A stretch of 64,000 nucleotides of DNA, taken from positions 50,806 through 114,805 of the forward strand of contig JAFGGU010000005.1 in NCBI GenBank assembly GCA_016930375.1, written 5' to 3'. Below, one piece after another: positions 10,474 to 20,501 of this stretch. Both the position numbers and the translations under genes were made by a program. Within the stretch, counting starts at the first letter, position 1. Every line of letters starts with the position of its first letter. Under the pieces are notes generated by a model, which worked only from the letters and a program-made list of their open reading frames with translations, made no database searches and was not told where the DNA came from. This DNA comes from Bacteroidales bacterium. Its GTDB lineage: Bacteria > Bacteroidota > Bacteroidia > Bacteroidales > UBA10428.

Positions 10474-10511
10474 GATTTCATTTGTTATTTTGGTTAATTA
10501 CTATCTTTTTA

Positions 10512-10617
10512 TAGGCTGTAGGCTGTAGGCTATAGGCAATAGGTCGCAGGTTCACACACACAACCAACACTCACACTCACACACCTATAGCCTAAACCCC
10601 TACAGCCTAAACCCCTA
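10512..10617. repeat. 7-bp TAGGCTG-type array, CA-rich centre, inverted arm CCTATAGCCTAAACCCCTACAGCCTAAACCCCTA
   Basis: Five 7-bp units 10512-10546; right arm 10584-10617 overlaps the araD stop codon. Confidence 0.9.
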
Positions 10618-11316
10618 CTTCTGCCCATAATACGATCCCGGCCCGTGTTTCCTCTCATAATGCTTTCTGATGAGCGCTTCCTTCATCCTGGAAACCTTGG
10701 GTTGAATACGTTCCGTGAGACAGGCCGTTTTCGCCAGTTCCTCAAGCACTGCGCTGTTATACACGGCTTTTTCCGGTGATTTACCCCAGGTGAAAGGTCC
10801 GTGACTGCCCACGAGGATCATCTCGACCTCTTCATAGCTCAATTCCTTCCACTTCATACAGTTGATGATCTGGAATCCGGTCTCATGCTCATAATTACCC
10901 TGGATCATGTTATCTTCCATGGGAGGCGCACAGGGGATATCACAGGTCAGATGATCCGCATGGGAGGTGCCGTAAATCGGGATGTCCCTGAGACTTTGCG
11001 CCCATGCTGTGGCGTAGGTTGAATGGGTATGTGCAATTCCGCCGACAAGGGGCCATTCTTTGTACAACACGGCATGTGTAAGCGTATCCGAGGAAGGTCG
11101 CAAATCGCCTTCCACGGTCCTTCCCTTGAAATCAATAACCACCATTTTGTCAGGTGTCAGATCTTCATAAGGGACACCGCTCGGTTTGATGGCAAATACC
11201 CCGAGATTCCTGTCCACCGCGCTTACATTGCCAAAGGTAAATAGCACAAGCCCCAGCCGGGGAAGCTGCATGTTGGCATCATAAGCCGTCTGCCTTATCT
11301 GGGCAAATTTATCCAT
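10615..11316 (-). CDS. araD: L-ribulose-5-phosphate 4-epimerase
   Basis: Class II aldolase-type; AIKPSGVPYEDLTPDKMVVID, THSTYATAWAQ, HADHLTCDIPC. Confidence 0.96.
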   Translation of the reverse strand: MDKFAQIRQTAYDANMQLPRLGLVLFTFGNVSAVDRNLGVFAIKPSGVPYEDLTPDKMVVIDFKGRTVEGDLRPSSDTLTHAVLYKEWPLVGGIAHTHSTYATAWAQSLRDIPIYGTSHADHLTCDIPCAPPMEDNMIQGNYEHETGFQIINCMKWKELSYEEVEMILVGSHGPFTWGKSPEKAVYNSAVLEELAKTACLTERIQPKVSRMKEALIRKHYERKHGPGSYYGQK

Positions 11317-11319
11317 GCT

Positions 11320-12996
11320 TTATGGTTTACGGGAAAAATGTTCAACAAAGTCTCCTGCCTCACTGTATAAGGCATAGAGCCTGGCATAAGCCTCCGAATT
11401 TGCTTTTACGGGTTTATACTCCATCTCATAGCCGTTGCCCATAGCCTTTTGCGCATCGAGCACGGTTGGGTAGATACCAGCCACAGTGGCGGCAGCCATA
11501 GCAGTACCTAACGCACAAGCCTGTTCACTGCGGGCTACCAGGATGGGCATATTCAATACATCGGCAACCACCTGCATCACAAAGGGCGATTTTTTGGCAA
11601 CACCGCCCAGTGCCACAATTCCGTCAATGCGGATCCCTTCACTGATAAAACGGTCAACGATCTTTTTCGCGCCGAAGGCAGTGGCCTCCACCAGTGCCCT
11701 GAAAATGCGGGGAGCATCCGATCCCAGGTTGAGTCCGAATATCGCCCCTTTGAGCATCTGGTTGGCATCGGGAGTGCGCCGCCCGTTCATCCAGTCGAGG
11801 GCAACTATACCCGATTCGCCGATCGGTATCTTTTCCGCCTGTTTTGAAAGTTCCGGAATAATCTGGTCTGCGGTTTCATGAATAAGCTTATCTTTTGTGG
11901 CCTGATCAATCAGGGATGTTTTCCCCAGAATTTCCTCCACCGGCCATAGCAACAACTCCCGGAACCAGGCATATATATCGCCGAAAGCCGATTGTCCTGC
12001 TTCAAGTCCCATCATGCCGGGTATGATGGACCCATCCACCTGTCCGCATATCCCTCTCACAAGTTTATCCCCCACTTCCTCCATGGGAGCAATCAGCATA
12101 TCGCAGGTAGAGGTTCCCATAACCTTGCTCAGGTAATAGGGCTTGATTTCACCGCCAATGGCTCCCAGATGGGCGTCAAATGCACCGACCCCTACAACTA
12201 CGGTTTGTGGCAGGCCCAGTTTCCCGGCCCATTCATCAGTAAGGTTTCCAACCTTTACCTCACAGGTGTAGGTATCAGTAAACAGTCTTTCTCTCAAATC
12301 CTTCAGCAAAGGATCGAGCTTTGCCAGGAATTCTTCCGAAGGCAGGCCATTGAAGTCGGGATGCCACATGGCCTTGTGTCCCGCTGCGCAACGGCTGCGT
12401 TTAAGTGTCAGCGGATCGGTATGTCCCGTCAGAATGGCTGGTATCCAGTCGCAATGCTCCACCCAGGAGAAAGCGGCTTTCCTGACCTTTTCATCGGCGC
12501 GAAGCACATGAAGTACTTTGGCCCAGAACCACTCGGAGGAATAAACGCCACCTTCGTATTTTGTATAATCAATGCCTTTCCAGGACCGCGACAAAGCATT
12601 GATTTCATCGGCCTCCCGGGTGGCAGTGTGATCTTTCCATAGCACAAACATGGCATTGGGATTTTCTTCAAACCCAGGTAAAAGGGAAAGCGGGGTTCCG
12701 CTTCTGTCAACAGCTACGGGTGTGGAGCCGGTAGTATCCACCGAAATGGCCACCACCTCTCCGGCAACCTGTGCCGGACATTTGGCAAGAGCATTCGTGA
12801 TTGTCGCGGTGAGCCCTTCCAGGTAATCGAGCGGATGCTGCCGGAACTGGTTCTGTAAAGGATTACAGAACTTTCCTGCCTTCCAGCGGGGGTAATAAAA
12901 CACATCCGATGCAATTTCCTTACCGTTCCCGGCATCTGCGATGATCGAACGCACTGAATCGGTGCCGTAATCTACTCCTATGACGTATTTAGACAT
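11320..12996 (-). CDS. araB: ribulokinase
   Basis: FGGY kinase; MSKYVIGVDYGTDSVRSIIAD start at 12996; sits in araBDA operon. Confidence 0.95.
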   Translation of the reverse strand: MSKYVIGVDYGTDSVRSIIADAGNGKEIASDVFYYPRWKAGKFCNPLQNQFRQHPLDYLEGLTATITNALAKCPAQVAGEVVAISVDTTGSTPVAVDRSGTPLSLLPGFEENPNAMFVLWKDHTATREADEINALSRSWKGIDYTKYEGGVYSSEWFWAKVLHVLRADEKVRKAAFSWVEHCDWIPAILTGHTDPLTLKRSRCAAGHKAMWHPDFNGLPSEEFLAKLDPLLKDLRERLFTDTYTCEVKVGNLTDEWAGKLGLPQTVVVGVGAFDAHLGAIGGEIKPYYLSKVMGTSTCDMLIAPMEEVGDKLVRGICGQVDGSIIPGMMGLEAGQSAFGDIYAWFRELLLWPVEEILGKTSLIDQATKDKLIHETADQIIPELSKQAEKIPIGESGIVALDWMNGRRTPDANQMLKGAIFGLNLGSDAPRIFRALVEATAFGAKKIVDRFISEGIRIDGIVALGGVAKKSPFVMQVVADVLNMPILVARSEQACALGTAMAAATVAGIYPTVLDAQKAMGNGYEMEYKPVKANSEAYARLYALYSEAGDFVEHFSRKP

Positions 12997-12997
12997 T

Positions 12998-14872
12998 TTA
13001 CCAGAAATAAATATAGAATACAATAATGACCGATATGACGATAATGGTATGGATCACATCCCATTTATTCCAGCTGGCACGGGTAATGGCCTTGTCCTGA
13101 GCGGTTGCAGCCATCATGGTGTAGTTGAGCTGTTTTTCCGTGGGGGCTGTAGTAAACAGACTGACAAAAATAACCACAAGCAAACAGAATATAAACAGCA
13201 GTGAGGTGAATACATGTCCATTCACTGCAGCTATCTGATACAGGATTCCATATTGATCCGTGAGCATGGTATCCAGGCTTCCGGATACCTGGGAAAGCAG
13301 GTTATAGGCATGTTCCTTGCTTTCGGGAGTGATAACCGCCATGGATCCGGCAGCCTCCTTAACCGAGCCCGACATGGCATCGCCGACGGCCGGAAAGGTT
13401 TTCCCGATCTTATCGGAAAATGCCTGTATATTGGTTACCAGCAATTCCCTGGTATATTCAGTGACGGAATTTACTTTATTCATCAGTTTGTCAGCTTCGG
13501 TTACCAACGCTGCTTTCATCCCGACTGTAACATTGAGGAACAACCTGAACATGCCAATGGCAAATCCAAGGATCATACCCCATAAGGCAGCCTTAGCAGT
13601 TGTTCTTTTCCAGAATACACCCAAAAGAAATACAGTGGCGATAGCCGGAGCGAGTAATCCCTGCACCGCCTGAAGATATTCATAGAGAACCTTGCCGAGT
13701 CCAAGCATCACAGGTATCCATGCCACACCGAGGATCACCACAGCACCGGTAGCTATTCTACCCACAACCACCAGGTGTTGCTCGCTGGCTTTGGGTTTGA
13801 ATTTCTTATAAAAATCGCCTACAAACAAGGCGGCTGAGGAATTGAACAAGGAGGCCAGCGAACTCATCAGTGCTGCCAGCAATCCGCACACCACCACCCC
13901 TTTGAAACCGATCGGGAGTAACTGGGCTACCATGGCTGCAAAGGCGGAATCGCTCGAAGATACGTTCAGCAGGCCTTTCTGACTCAGGGCAAATGCGATC
14001 ATCCCGGGTATCAGGAATATAAATACGGGCAACAGTTTAAAGTAGCCTCCCAGGATGGCTCCTCTCCTGGCTTCACGCTGGTTTCGGCCCGACAACACAC
14101 GTTGAACAATGAACTGGTCGGTGCACCAGTACCAGAAACCAATGACCATAGAGGCAAGTATTACGCCCGGCCAGGGAAATTCGGGATCACTAATCGGACG
14201 GATCAGGTGCATATTGTCACCGGCAATGCGCTGCACTTCTCCCCAACCACCGACTTTAATCAGACCTATAATAAGAATGACTATGGATCCGATAAGCAGC
14301 ACCGGCGTTTGCAGAACCGATGTGTACATGACTGCTTTCATACCTCCAAGGATGGTGTAAATACCTGTGATGAGCACCAATCCTATGGCACTGATCCAGA
14401 AGAAGTCAATGCCCCACATCGATTCAATGCCGAACACCTCCTTAAACACCACCCCACCTGCGTAAACCGTAACAGCAACTTTGGTGAGCACATAGCTGAT
14501 CAGCGATATCATCGATAAAATTGACCGGGAAGCTGAGGAAAACCTGTGTTCAAGGAATTCCGGCATGGTGAAGATCTTGATCCGGTCATAAAAAGGAACA
14601 AATACCCAGCCCAGTAATAAAATCACCCATGCCTGGATTTCCCAGTGGGCCATGGCCATACCGCTAATAAAACCTGTTCCGGCAAGCCCGACGAGATGTT
14701 CCGAACCAATGTTGGATGCAAAAATGGAAGATCCAATGGATACCCAGCCTGCATTCTTTCCGGCAAGAAAATAATCCTTGGTGTCTTTCTCCCGCTGTAT
14801 AAATACCCATACGACAATACCGATGAGTGCGATAAAGAAGAGGGCGATTACGATCCAGTCGATTGTTGTCAT
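12998..14872 (-). CDS. sodium:solute symporter (SSS/SGLT family), probable L-arabinose transporter
   Basis: Polytopic; ASNIGSEHLVGLAGTGFISGMAMAHWE; operonic with araB. Confidence 0.88.
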   Translation of the reverse strand: MTTIDWIVIALFFIALIGIVVWVFIQREKDTKDYFLAGKNAGWVSIGSSIFASNIGSEHLVGLAGTGFISGMAMAHWEIQAWVILLLGWVFVPFYDRIKIFTMPEFLEHRFSSASRSILSMISLISYVLTKVAVTVYAGGVVFKEVFGIESMWGIDFFWISAIGLVLITGIYTILGGMKAVMYTSVLQTPVLLIGSIVILIIGLIKVGGWGEVQRIAGDNMHLIRPISDPEFPWPGVILASMVIGFWYWCTDQFIVQRVLSGRNQREARRGAILGGYFKLLPVFIFLIPGMIAFALSQKGLLNVSSSDSAFAAMVAQLLPIGFKGVVVCGLLAALMSSLASLFNSSAALFVGDFYKKFKPKASEQHLVVVGRIATGAVVILGVAWIPVMLGLGKVLYEYLQAVQGLLAPAIATVFLLGVFWKRTTAKAALWGMILGFAIGMFRLFLNVTVGMKAALVTEADKLMNKVNSVTEYTRELLVTNIQAFSDKIGKTFPAVGDAMSGSVKEAAGSMAVITPESKEHAYNLLSQVSGSLDTMLTDQYGILYQIAAVNGHVFTSLLFIFCLLVVIFVSLFTTAPTEKQLNYTMMAATAQDKAITRASWNKWDVIHTIIVISVIIVFYIYFW

Positions 14873-14879
14873 GATGTTG

Positions 14880-14907
14880 GAATTATGAATTATAAATTAT
14901 GAATTAG
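14880..14907. repeat. four 7-bp units GAATTAT GAATTAT AAATTAT GAATTAG
   Basis: Read directly, between the symporter start and araR stop. Confidence 0.85.
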
Positions 14908-14966
14908 CGTAAGGAGTGAAGGGTAATGTGCAATGAGTCAGGCAAATAAACACAAGAACTAATAGC

Positions 14967-15653
14967 TTACGGGTTGGTTGGAACCAGCCCAACTTTCAAC
15001 CCCTGGTCAGGGATCAGCTGATACAAATAGGCCCCTTTCTTGGATTCCGATTTGTCCTTTTCCCCCGTATTGTGCAGGGCTCCCAGCGATAGGACCTTTT
15101 TACGGAAATTGCCGGCATCGATATCCCGCTGGAAGATGGCCTCATACAGTTTTTTCAGGTTGGTGAGCGTAAATACGTCTCCGAGCAATTCGGGACCGAT
15201 CAGCTCAGTTTCTGCTCTTTCCTGCAGGCGAAGGAGGGCCTTGTCAATCATTTCCCGATGGTCGAAGATCAGGTCCGGAAGGTTGGAGACAGGCCACCAT
15301 TGGGCGCCATGTTCACGAACCAGTTCGGTATCCTGCTGGTTGATCCTGATCAGGGCATAATAAGCCACGCTGATGACCCTGCCGGCAGGATCGCGGTCGG
15401 GCCGGGAAAAAGCATGTACCTGTTGCTGAAAGATGTTCACCAGACCGGTGGTATTGAAAAGTATCCTTCTGGCAGCATCGCCGAGTGTTTCATCCGGGTT
15501 CACAAAGCCTCCCAGGAGTGACCATTTGCCACGCGAAGGCTCAAATCCGCGTGGATACACCAGGACTTTCAACTCCGTGTTTTCGTATCCGAAAATCACA
15601 CAATCAACCGCCACATAGTGTTTTTCGTATTTATGGTAAATGTCTTGCTTCAT
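14967..15653 (-). CDS. araR: NUDIX-domain/winged-helix transcriptional regulator, AraR-like
   Basis: N-terminal NUDIX-like domain (GKWSLLGGFVNPDETLGDAARRIL) plus C-terminal wHTH; adjacent to ara genes, as in the NUDIX-type AraR described in Bacteroides. Confidence 0.82.
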   Translation of the reverse strand: MKQDIYHKYEKHYVAVDCVIFGYENTELKVLVYPRGFEPSRGKWSLLGGFVNPDETLGDAARRILFNTTGLVNIFQQQVHAFSRPDRDPAGRVISVAYYALIRINQQDTELVREHGAQWWPVSNLPDLIFDHREMIDKALLRLQERAETELIGPELLGDVFTLTNLKKLYEAIFQRDIDAGNFRKKVLSLGALHNTGEKDKSESKKGAYLYQLIPDQGLKVGLVPTNP

Positions 15654-15871
15654 TGGATATAGGTGGTTGTGATTCCTGGATATAAATATAAAAAGTATTT
15701 TCTACTTTTAAAATGAAATGGTGAAAAATTTATCTTTCAGATAAGAAATAGTTGATTTCTGTAAACCCCAACAAGGGTTTTGGTGTCATACGAGAAGGAA
15801 AGAGATTGAAAAAACAGGGTTTTTTAAGTCAAGGTTAGTTAGTAGTCTGATTAAAGTAGTTTGTATGGGTT

Positions 15872-15907
15872 GAAAGTCACCGGAGTATTTCGGTGATTTT
15901 CTTTTTT
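15872..15907 (-). terminator. hairpin GAAAGTCACCG..CGGTGATTTTC just past the mtlD-like gene
   Basis: 11-bp stem with one G:U; run of T on plus / A on minus; 5 nt beyond the minus-strand stop. Confidence 0.4.
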
Positions 15908-16908
15908 AAATGGTTATTCCCTGCAACTTGCAGATGTGTTTGATCACAAACGCCAACCCTTTCTCTGCTTCGCGAAAGTACTGCTTATCTGCCGGATGGC
16001 AGTTGCCGTTTTCGTCCAATGCCCGGAATGAAATGGCGGCTTTCAGGGCATTCACAATCAGATCATACGGCTTATTAAGTATAACTGCTGCCCGGATGGG
16101 GGCAACCAGCCGGTCTTCAGGGCCCAGTTTCCGGTAAAGGTCACAACCTACCCTGAAGATGGTATCCCCCAGGGCTTTGTTTTGAAAACGGTGGAGCAGG
16201 TCTTCAATATGTGCTGCGAGTTGATCATCAGTGAATTCTCCGGGATAAAGCGCCCTTAAAATATCGGCCGACTGCAGCATGGTTGCCCGAGTGGTCTGAA
16301 ATACCTCACGATCCTGCAGTGCTTCATTCAGGTATACCCATTCCGGATTCTTTCCGAAACCCAGGTAAGCGGCCGTGGCATGCCCCAGGTTATGGATGAA
16401 CAGCTTGCGGTCGACCCAGGCCTTGATGTTATCTTTGGGTGCCAGATCGGGCACGTCGGGCACCGGGTTCTTAAATCCCTTTTTCGAAACGATCAGGGAA
16501 TTATAGGGCTCGGCAAATACCTGGAGCGGATCGTCTTCCAGATCCTTTTGCGTCATGATCGGCACCATTTTCCCGATGCTGGTTTCCACCAGTCCTACCA
16601 GGGCATTTAACGGAAAATCTGCCGGTAACAACCTTTTCAGTGCAGCTGAAAAATAATCATCCGCATTCCGCATATTCTCGGCGATGATGATATCGAGGGG
16701 CCATTCACCGAATTGTCGTCGTCGGTTAGGAAGCGACCTGGCAATCAATTGAAGTGCTGCAGGCAATCCTTGCTGGCCGACGGATCAGATCCTGATTAAT
16801 ATCCAAAAACACGACCTCATATCCTGAACGATTGAAAATCTGTCCGATAAACGACCGGCCGATCTTGCCCGCACCGAAAAGCACCAGTTTTTTCCTTGAT
16901 TCTTTCAT
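15906..16908 (-). pseudogene. mannitol-1-phosphate 5-dehydrogenase-like gene with internal deletion and frameshift
   Basis: Two frames: KKLVLFGAGKIGRSFIGQIFNRSGYEVVFLDINQDLI (16726-16908) and GLPAALQLIARSLPNRRRQFGEWPLDIIIAENM... (15906-16766); about 40 codons of the Rossmann domain are absent between them. Confidence 0.75.
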
Positions 16909-16913
16909 TGTTT

Positions 16914-18119
16914 TCAGACAAGACCAACCTGCTTCAAATAATCCTTGTAATAGTCGTCCACCAGATTTTGCTTCTTACCAGGTGAACTTTCATCATAAGT
17001 GCCTCCATGGTAGAAACAGGCATAGCCTCCGGAAGCCACACCCAATGCGATGGCATCCATAAGGTCGGCTTTCTTCCCAGGTGTCTGGATCAATTGTTTG
17101 ACCAGGGAGGCTATCACCCCTCCCACAAAATTATCGCCACATCCGGTAGTGTCACCGGCTCTTTCCGTAATCTTTTTCAATTCATCGAGCACTTTGCTGG
17201 ATACCGGCAGTCCGGATGCGGCTATTTGACCAAACAACGGATTATCGGCAAAGAAATGCACGGGATTGGAGCCATGGGTGATAATGGCCGCTCCCACACC
17301 CCGTGACCGGAAAAAATCTATGGCGCGATCAACCACCCTGGTGCCGGTGAGCCGGAAGGCCTCCTCCATATCGGTCACCAGCAGGTCGATAAATCGATAA
17401 GTTTCAATGGAGTTCCCCAGTGGCCATGGCAAATGCGGATGCTGCTTCTCATTCAGAAAGTCATAAACGGTATTCACCATTGTAATGGCTCCATGCTGTT
17501 TGGCCTTTATCAGTAATTCGTGCAACGATCTGTGGATGTTGGGAACGAGGGCAGTTCCTCCGAAGACCACCAGATCACTCTGAAAGAATGATTCATCGAG
17601 ATCGTCCGGCATGAATTCCCAGGCTGCACCAATGTTGTTGATGAAAATGCGCTCGCCATGTCCCCCGTCGTAATCCGGATCCGACAGCACATCGGTAAAG
17701 GGGGTAAATTGTTTTCCTGTCTTGTACAATCCGATTTTCAGGGGTGTGGTTTTCAGTTTTTTATTGATAAAGGCGCCTCCCTGATCTGCTCCACTGCAGC
17801 CATAGAAGCGAACTTCGGCCGGAAATCCGTGCAACATTTGTGCCGCATGGATCAGGGACACGATGGAAGGCCCTCCGATATTAACGGCTATAGGAGGCTT
17901 CCCTCCGGTAATGTTATCCCGGACAAGGGCATAGGGTTTTTCCGAGAATTTCTCAAATTCTTCTGTAAATACAAGCTTTCCGGGTGATAATCCTCCATCG
18001 CCCGGTGTTTTTGAAAGAATTTTTAAAAAGGCAGGATTATTGAAATCCACCGGCTTGTAAAGATAGTCCAACAGGGCACAGCCTGTACCTGACACGGTAA
18101 AACTTTTTCCCGATGGCAT
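16914..18119 (-). CDS. PfkB-family carbohydrate kinase
   Basis: DTTGCGDNFVGGVIASLV PfkB signature 2. Confidence 0.85.
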   Translation of the reverse strand: MPSGKSFTVSGTGCALLDYLYKPVDFNNPAFLKILSKTPGDGGLSPGKLVFTEEFEKFSEKPYALVRDNITGGKPPIAVNIGGPSIVSLIHAAQMLHGFPAEVRFYGCSGADQGGAFINKKLKTTPLKIGLYKTGKQFTPFTDVLSDPDYDGGHGERIFINNIGAAWEFMPDDLDESFFQSDLVVFGGTALVPNIHRSLHELLIKAKQHGAITMVNTVYDFLNEKQHPHLPWPLGNSIETYRFIDLLVTDMEEAFRLTGTRVVDRAIDFFRSRGVGAAIITHGSNPVHFFADNPLFGQIAASGLPVSSKVLDELKKITERAGDTTGCGDNFVGGVIASLVKQLIQTPGKKADLMDAIALGVASGGYACFYHGGTYDESSPGKKQNLVDDYYKDYLKQVGLV

Positions 18120-18121
18120 AT

Positions 18122-18802
18122 TTACAGGAACTTATTATAATCCGAAACCAGCAGGTGAACAAGGGGCTCATCCTCCTCGATCACAGAGAACCGTCCGACA
18201 GGCTCATAAAAGCAGTTGTCCGATGTATCATCATTCACCGTGCTGACTTCGCCCACCAGTACTTTCCCTTTTCCGGTTTCTCCATAAAACCGGTGATAAA
18301 TCCCCTGTTCAAGGCAGATGCTTTCACCTGGTGTAAGGATCACCTTGCCGCCGGCCTCAACCGTCCTTTTTATCCCGTCGGTTTTCAGGTGCACCGGGGT
18401 GGTATCCAGTTTATTGTCGGCGGTGGCATTAAAAAGTTCAATCACCAGGTTGCCCCCGCCCCGGTTGATGATGTCTTCCATCTTGGCCCAGTGGTAGTGC
18501 ATGGGGGTTTCCTGGTTCTCTTCCACGATCATGATCTTCTCCGCATAGGTTTTCTTATCCACGTTGAACTTCCCGTTGCGGATGGTGAACAGGAATAACC
18601 CTCTGCTGTAGAAATCCCCTGATCCGAAATCGGTGATATCCCAACCCAGCATGTTGTCGATGATTTCCTGCGCGTCTTCCTTATTCTTTCTCCATTCATC
18701 CACACTCCAGTATGCCCAGGGGGGCAGTATGAACTGCTTCTGTGCCATAAATGCCCCGGCATCATTCAGGATCTGGTTTATTTCGCTGCGTTTCATAAGC
18801 AT
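18122..18802 (-). CDS. D-lyxose isomerase (cupin type)
   Basis: MKRSEINQILNDAGAFM, ETPMHYHWAKMEDIINRGGGNLVIELFNA, GIYHRFYGE. Confidence 0.85.
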   Translation of the reverse strand: MLMKRSEINQILNDAGAFMAQKQFILPPWAYWSVDEWRKNKEDAQEIIDNMLGWDITDFGSGDFYSRGLFLFTIRNGKFNVDKKTYAEKIMIVEENQETPMHYHWAKMEDIINRGGGNLVIELFNATADNKLDTTPVHLKTDGIKRTVEAGGKVILTPGESICLEQGIYHRFYGETGKGKVLVGEVSTVNDDTSDNCFYEPVGRFSVIEEDEPLVHLLVSDYNKFL

Positions 18803-18930
18803 TAAATTACCCGGTAAAATATAGCTATTTCATCCTGATTTTTTGCCATACAACCGGTATGAATCTAAATTTTTTCTTACAGCTCAAAATACACTGCTGC
18901 TTTCAGGAAGATAAACAACGAAATAAGTCA

Positions 18931-18938
18931 TAAATTTG
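18931..18938 (+). promoter_or_regulatory. candidate -7 element TAAATTTG upstream of the AlkD-like gene
   Basis: Matches TAnnTTTG 34 bp upstream of ATG 18972. Confidence 0.35.
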
Positions 18939-18971
18939 ATTTATGATTGTACCTGACATTAATGTTGCATC

Positions 18972-19682
18972 ATGAATGATAATAACGTGCATAAGATCAC
19001 CAAAACCCTGATCGCTTCAAGCGATGAAAAGACGCGCGATTCCAGCCAGCGGTTCTTCAAGGAAACCATCCGGTGCCACGGTGTAAACTCGGCAGTTACG
19101 GGACAGATCGGAAAGGAGTTATACCAGTCGGTTAAACACCTTCCCAAAACCGAAGTATTCGGCCTGTGTGAGCAACTTTGGCAAACCGGCTATCTCGAAG
19201 AGGCATTTATTGCCTGCAACTGGTCGTATTATCTCCACAGGCAATACACACCTGATGATTTCAGGATCTTTGAAAAATGGGTCGACCGGTATGTCACCAA
19301 CTGGGCTACCTGCGACACCCTTTGCAACCATACCGTGGGCACCTTTGTGGAAATGTACCCGGTTTACCTGCAGGAACTGAAGCGGTGGGCCCGGTCAGAA
19401 AACCGGTGGATGAAACGGGCAGCGGCGGTATCGCTGATCGTTCCGGCACGGCACAGCAAATTCCTGCCGGATATCCTGGAAATCGCCGGTATACTGCTGT
19501 TGGACAAAGACGACATGGTGCAGAAAGGATATGGCTGGATGCTGAAGGCAGCCAGCCAGGCGCACCAGCAGGAGGTTTTTGACTATGTGATGCGCAATAA
19601 AGCGATCATGCCCCGCACCTCCCTGCGGTATGCGATTGAGAAGATGCCGCAGGAGTTAAGGAAGCAGGCTATGGAGAAATAG
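18972..19682 (+). CDS. DNA alkylation repair protein (AlkD-like, HEAT-like repeats)
   Basis: WATCDTLCNHTVG, SENRWMKRAAAVSLIVPARH, KAIMPRTSLRYAIEKMPQELR. Confidence 0.85.
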   Translation: MNDNNVHKITKTLIASSDEKTRDSSQRFFKETIRCHGVNSAVTGQIGKELYQSVKHLPKTEVFGLCEQLWQTGYLEEAFIACNWSYYLHRQYTPDDFRIFEKWVDRYVTNWATCDTLCNHTVGTFVEMYPVYLQELKRWARSENRWMKRAAAVSLIVPARHSKFLPDILEIAGILLLDKDDMVQKGYGWMLKAASQAHQQEVFDYVMRNKAIMPRTSLRYAIEKMPQELRKQAMEK

Positions 19683-19689
19683 TCAGATT

Positions 19690-19737
19690 AAACATTTTGT
19701 TTAAATGTTTGTTATATTATTTAAACAAATATAACAA
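19690..19737. promoter_or_regulatory. three overlapping perfect inverted repeats directly upstream of an outer-membrane protein gene
   Basis: AAACATTT/AAATGTTT, TTTGTTTAAAT(19696-19706)/ATTTAAACAAA(19719-19729), TTGTTATATT(19709-19718)/AATATAACAA(19728-19737). Confidence 0.7.
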
Positions 19738-19740
19738 TCC

Positions 19741-20490
19741 ATGAAAACAAAATATATCCTTACAACCTTTATCCTTTTCCTATCCGCAATCTTTTCCTAT
19801 GCCCCGCTGAAAGCCCAGCTTGTCATCGATGTTGAGGGGGGTGCCGTGTTCACAGGATACAACGATGTCCGGATACCGGGAAACACAGGTACCTTGTTCT
19901 CCCTCAAAGATGATCTGAAACCAAACCCAGCTGCCTTTATCCGCCTTCGGGTGGGTTATACGCTCGGAACACGACATACCATTTCGCTGCTCTATGCCCC
20001 GCTGACCGTAAGATCAGAAGGAACATTCAATAATCCGGTGGATTTTGAAGGGGAAACCTTCCCTGCGGGCGGGCCCGTTGACGCCCAGTATACCTTTAAT
20101 TCCTACCGGCTCACTTACCGGTATGACATTGTAAAAAGACCGAGGACTGAATTTGGCCTGGGCTTTACCGCTAAAATCAGGGACGCTGAAATTGCACTGG
20201 AAAGCGAAGAGGCATCAGCCAATAAAACCAATGTTGGTTTTGTGCCCATTATCAATTTCAGGTTCCATTACCAGCTGAATGAAAAGCTTGGCCTGCTGCT
20301 TGAAGGCGACGCACTGGCTGCCCCGCAAGGCAGGGCAGAGGATGTGCTGCTCGCCGCCACCTATAAGATCTCCGATAAAGTTGGCATAAAAGCAGGTTAC
20401 CGGATACTCGAAGGTGGAGCCGACAATGATGAGGTGTATAATTTCTCGCTATTTAACTACGCGGCAATTGGCGCATTCATTACCTTTTAG
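19741..20490 (+). CDS. outer-membrane beta-barrel protein
   Basis: Signal peptide, alternating strand pattern, C-terminal Phe. Confidence 0.7.
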   Translation: MKTKYILTTFILFLSAIFSYAPLKAQLVIDVEGGAVFTGYNDVRIPGNTGTLFSLKDDLKPNPAAFIRLRVGYTLGTRHTISLLYAPLTVRSEGTFNNPVDFEGETFPAGGPVDAQYTFNSYRLTYRYDIVKRPRTEFGLGFTAKIRDAEIALESEEASANKTNVGFVPIINFRFHYQLNEKLGLLLEGDALAAPQGRAEDVLLAATYKISDKVGIKAGYRILEGGADNDEVYNFSLFNYAAIGAFITF

Positions 20491-20501
20491 GGACGATGCA
20501 A

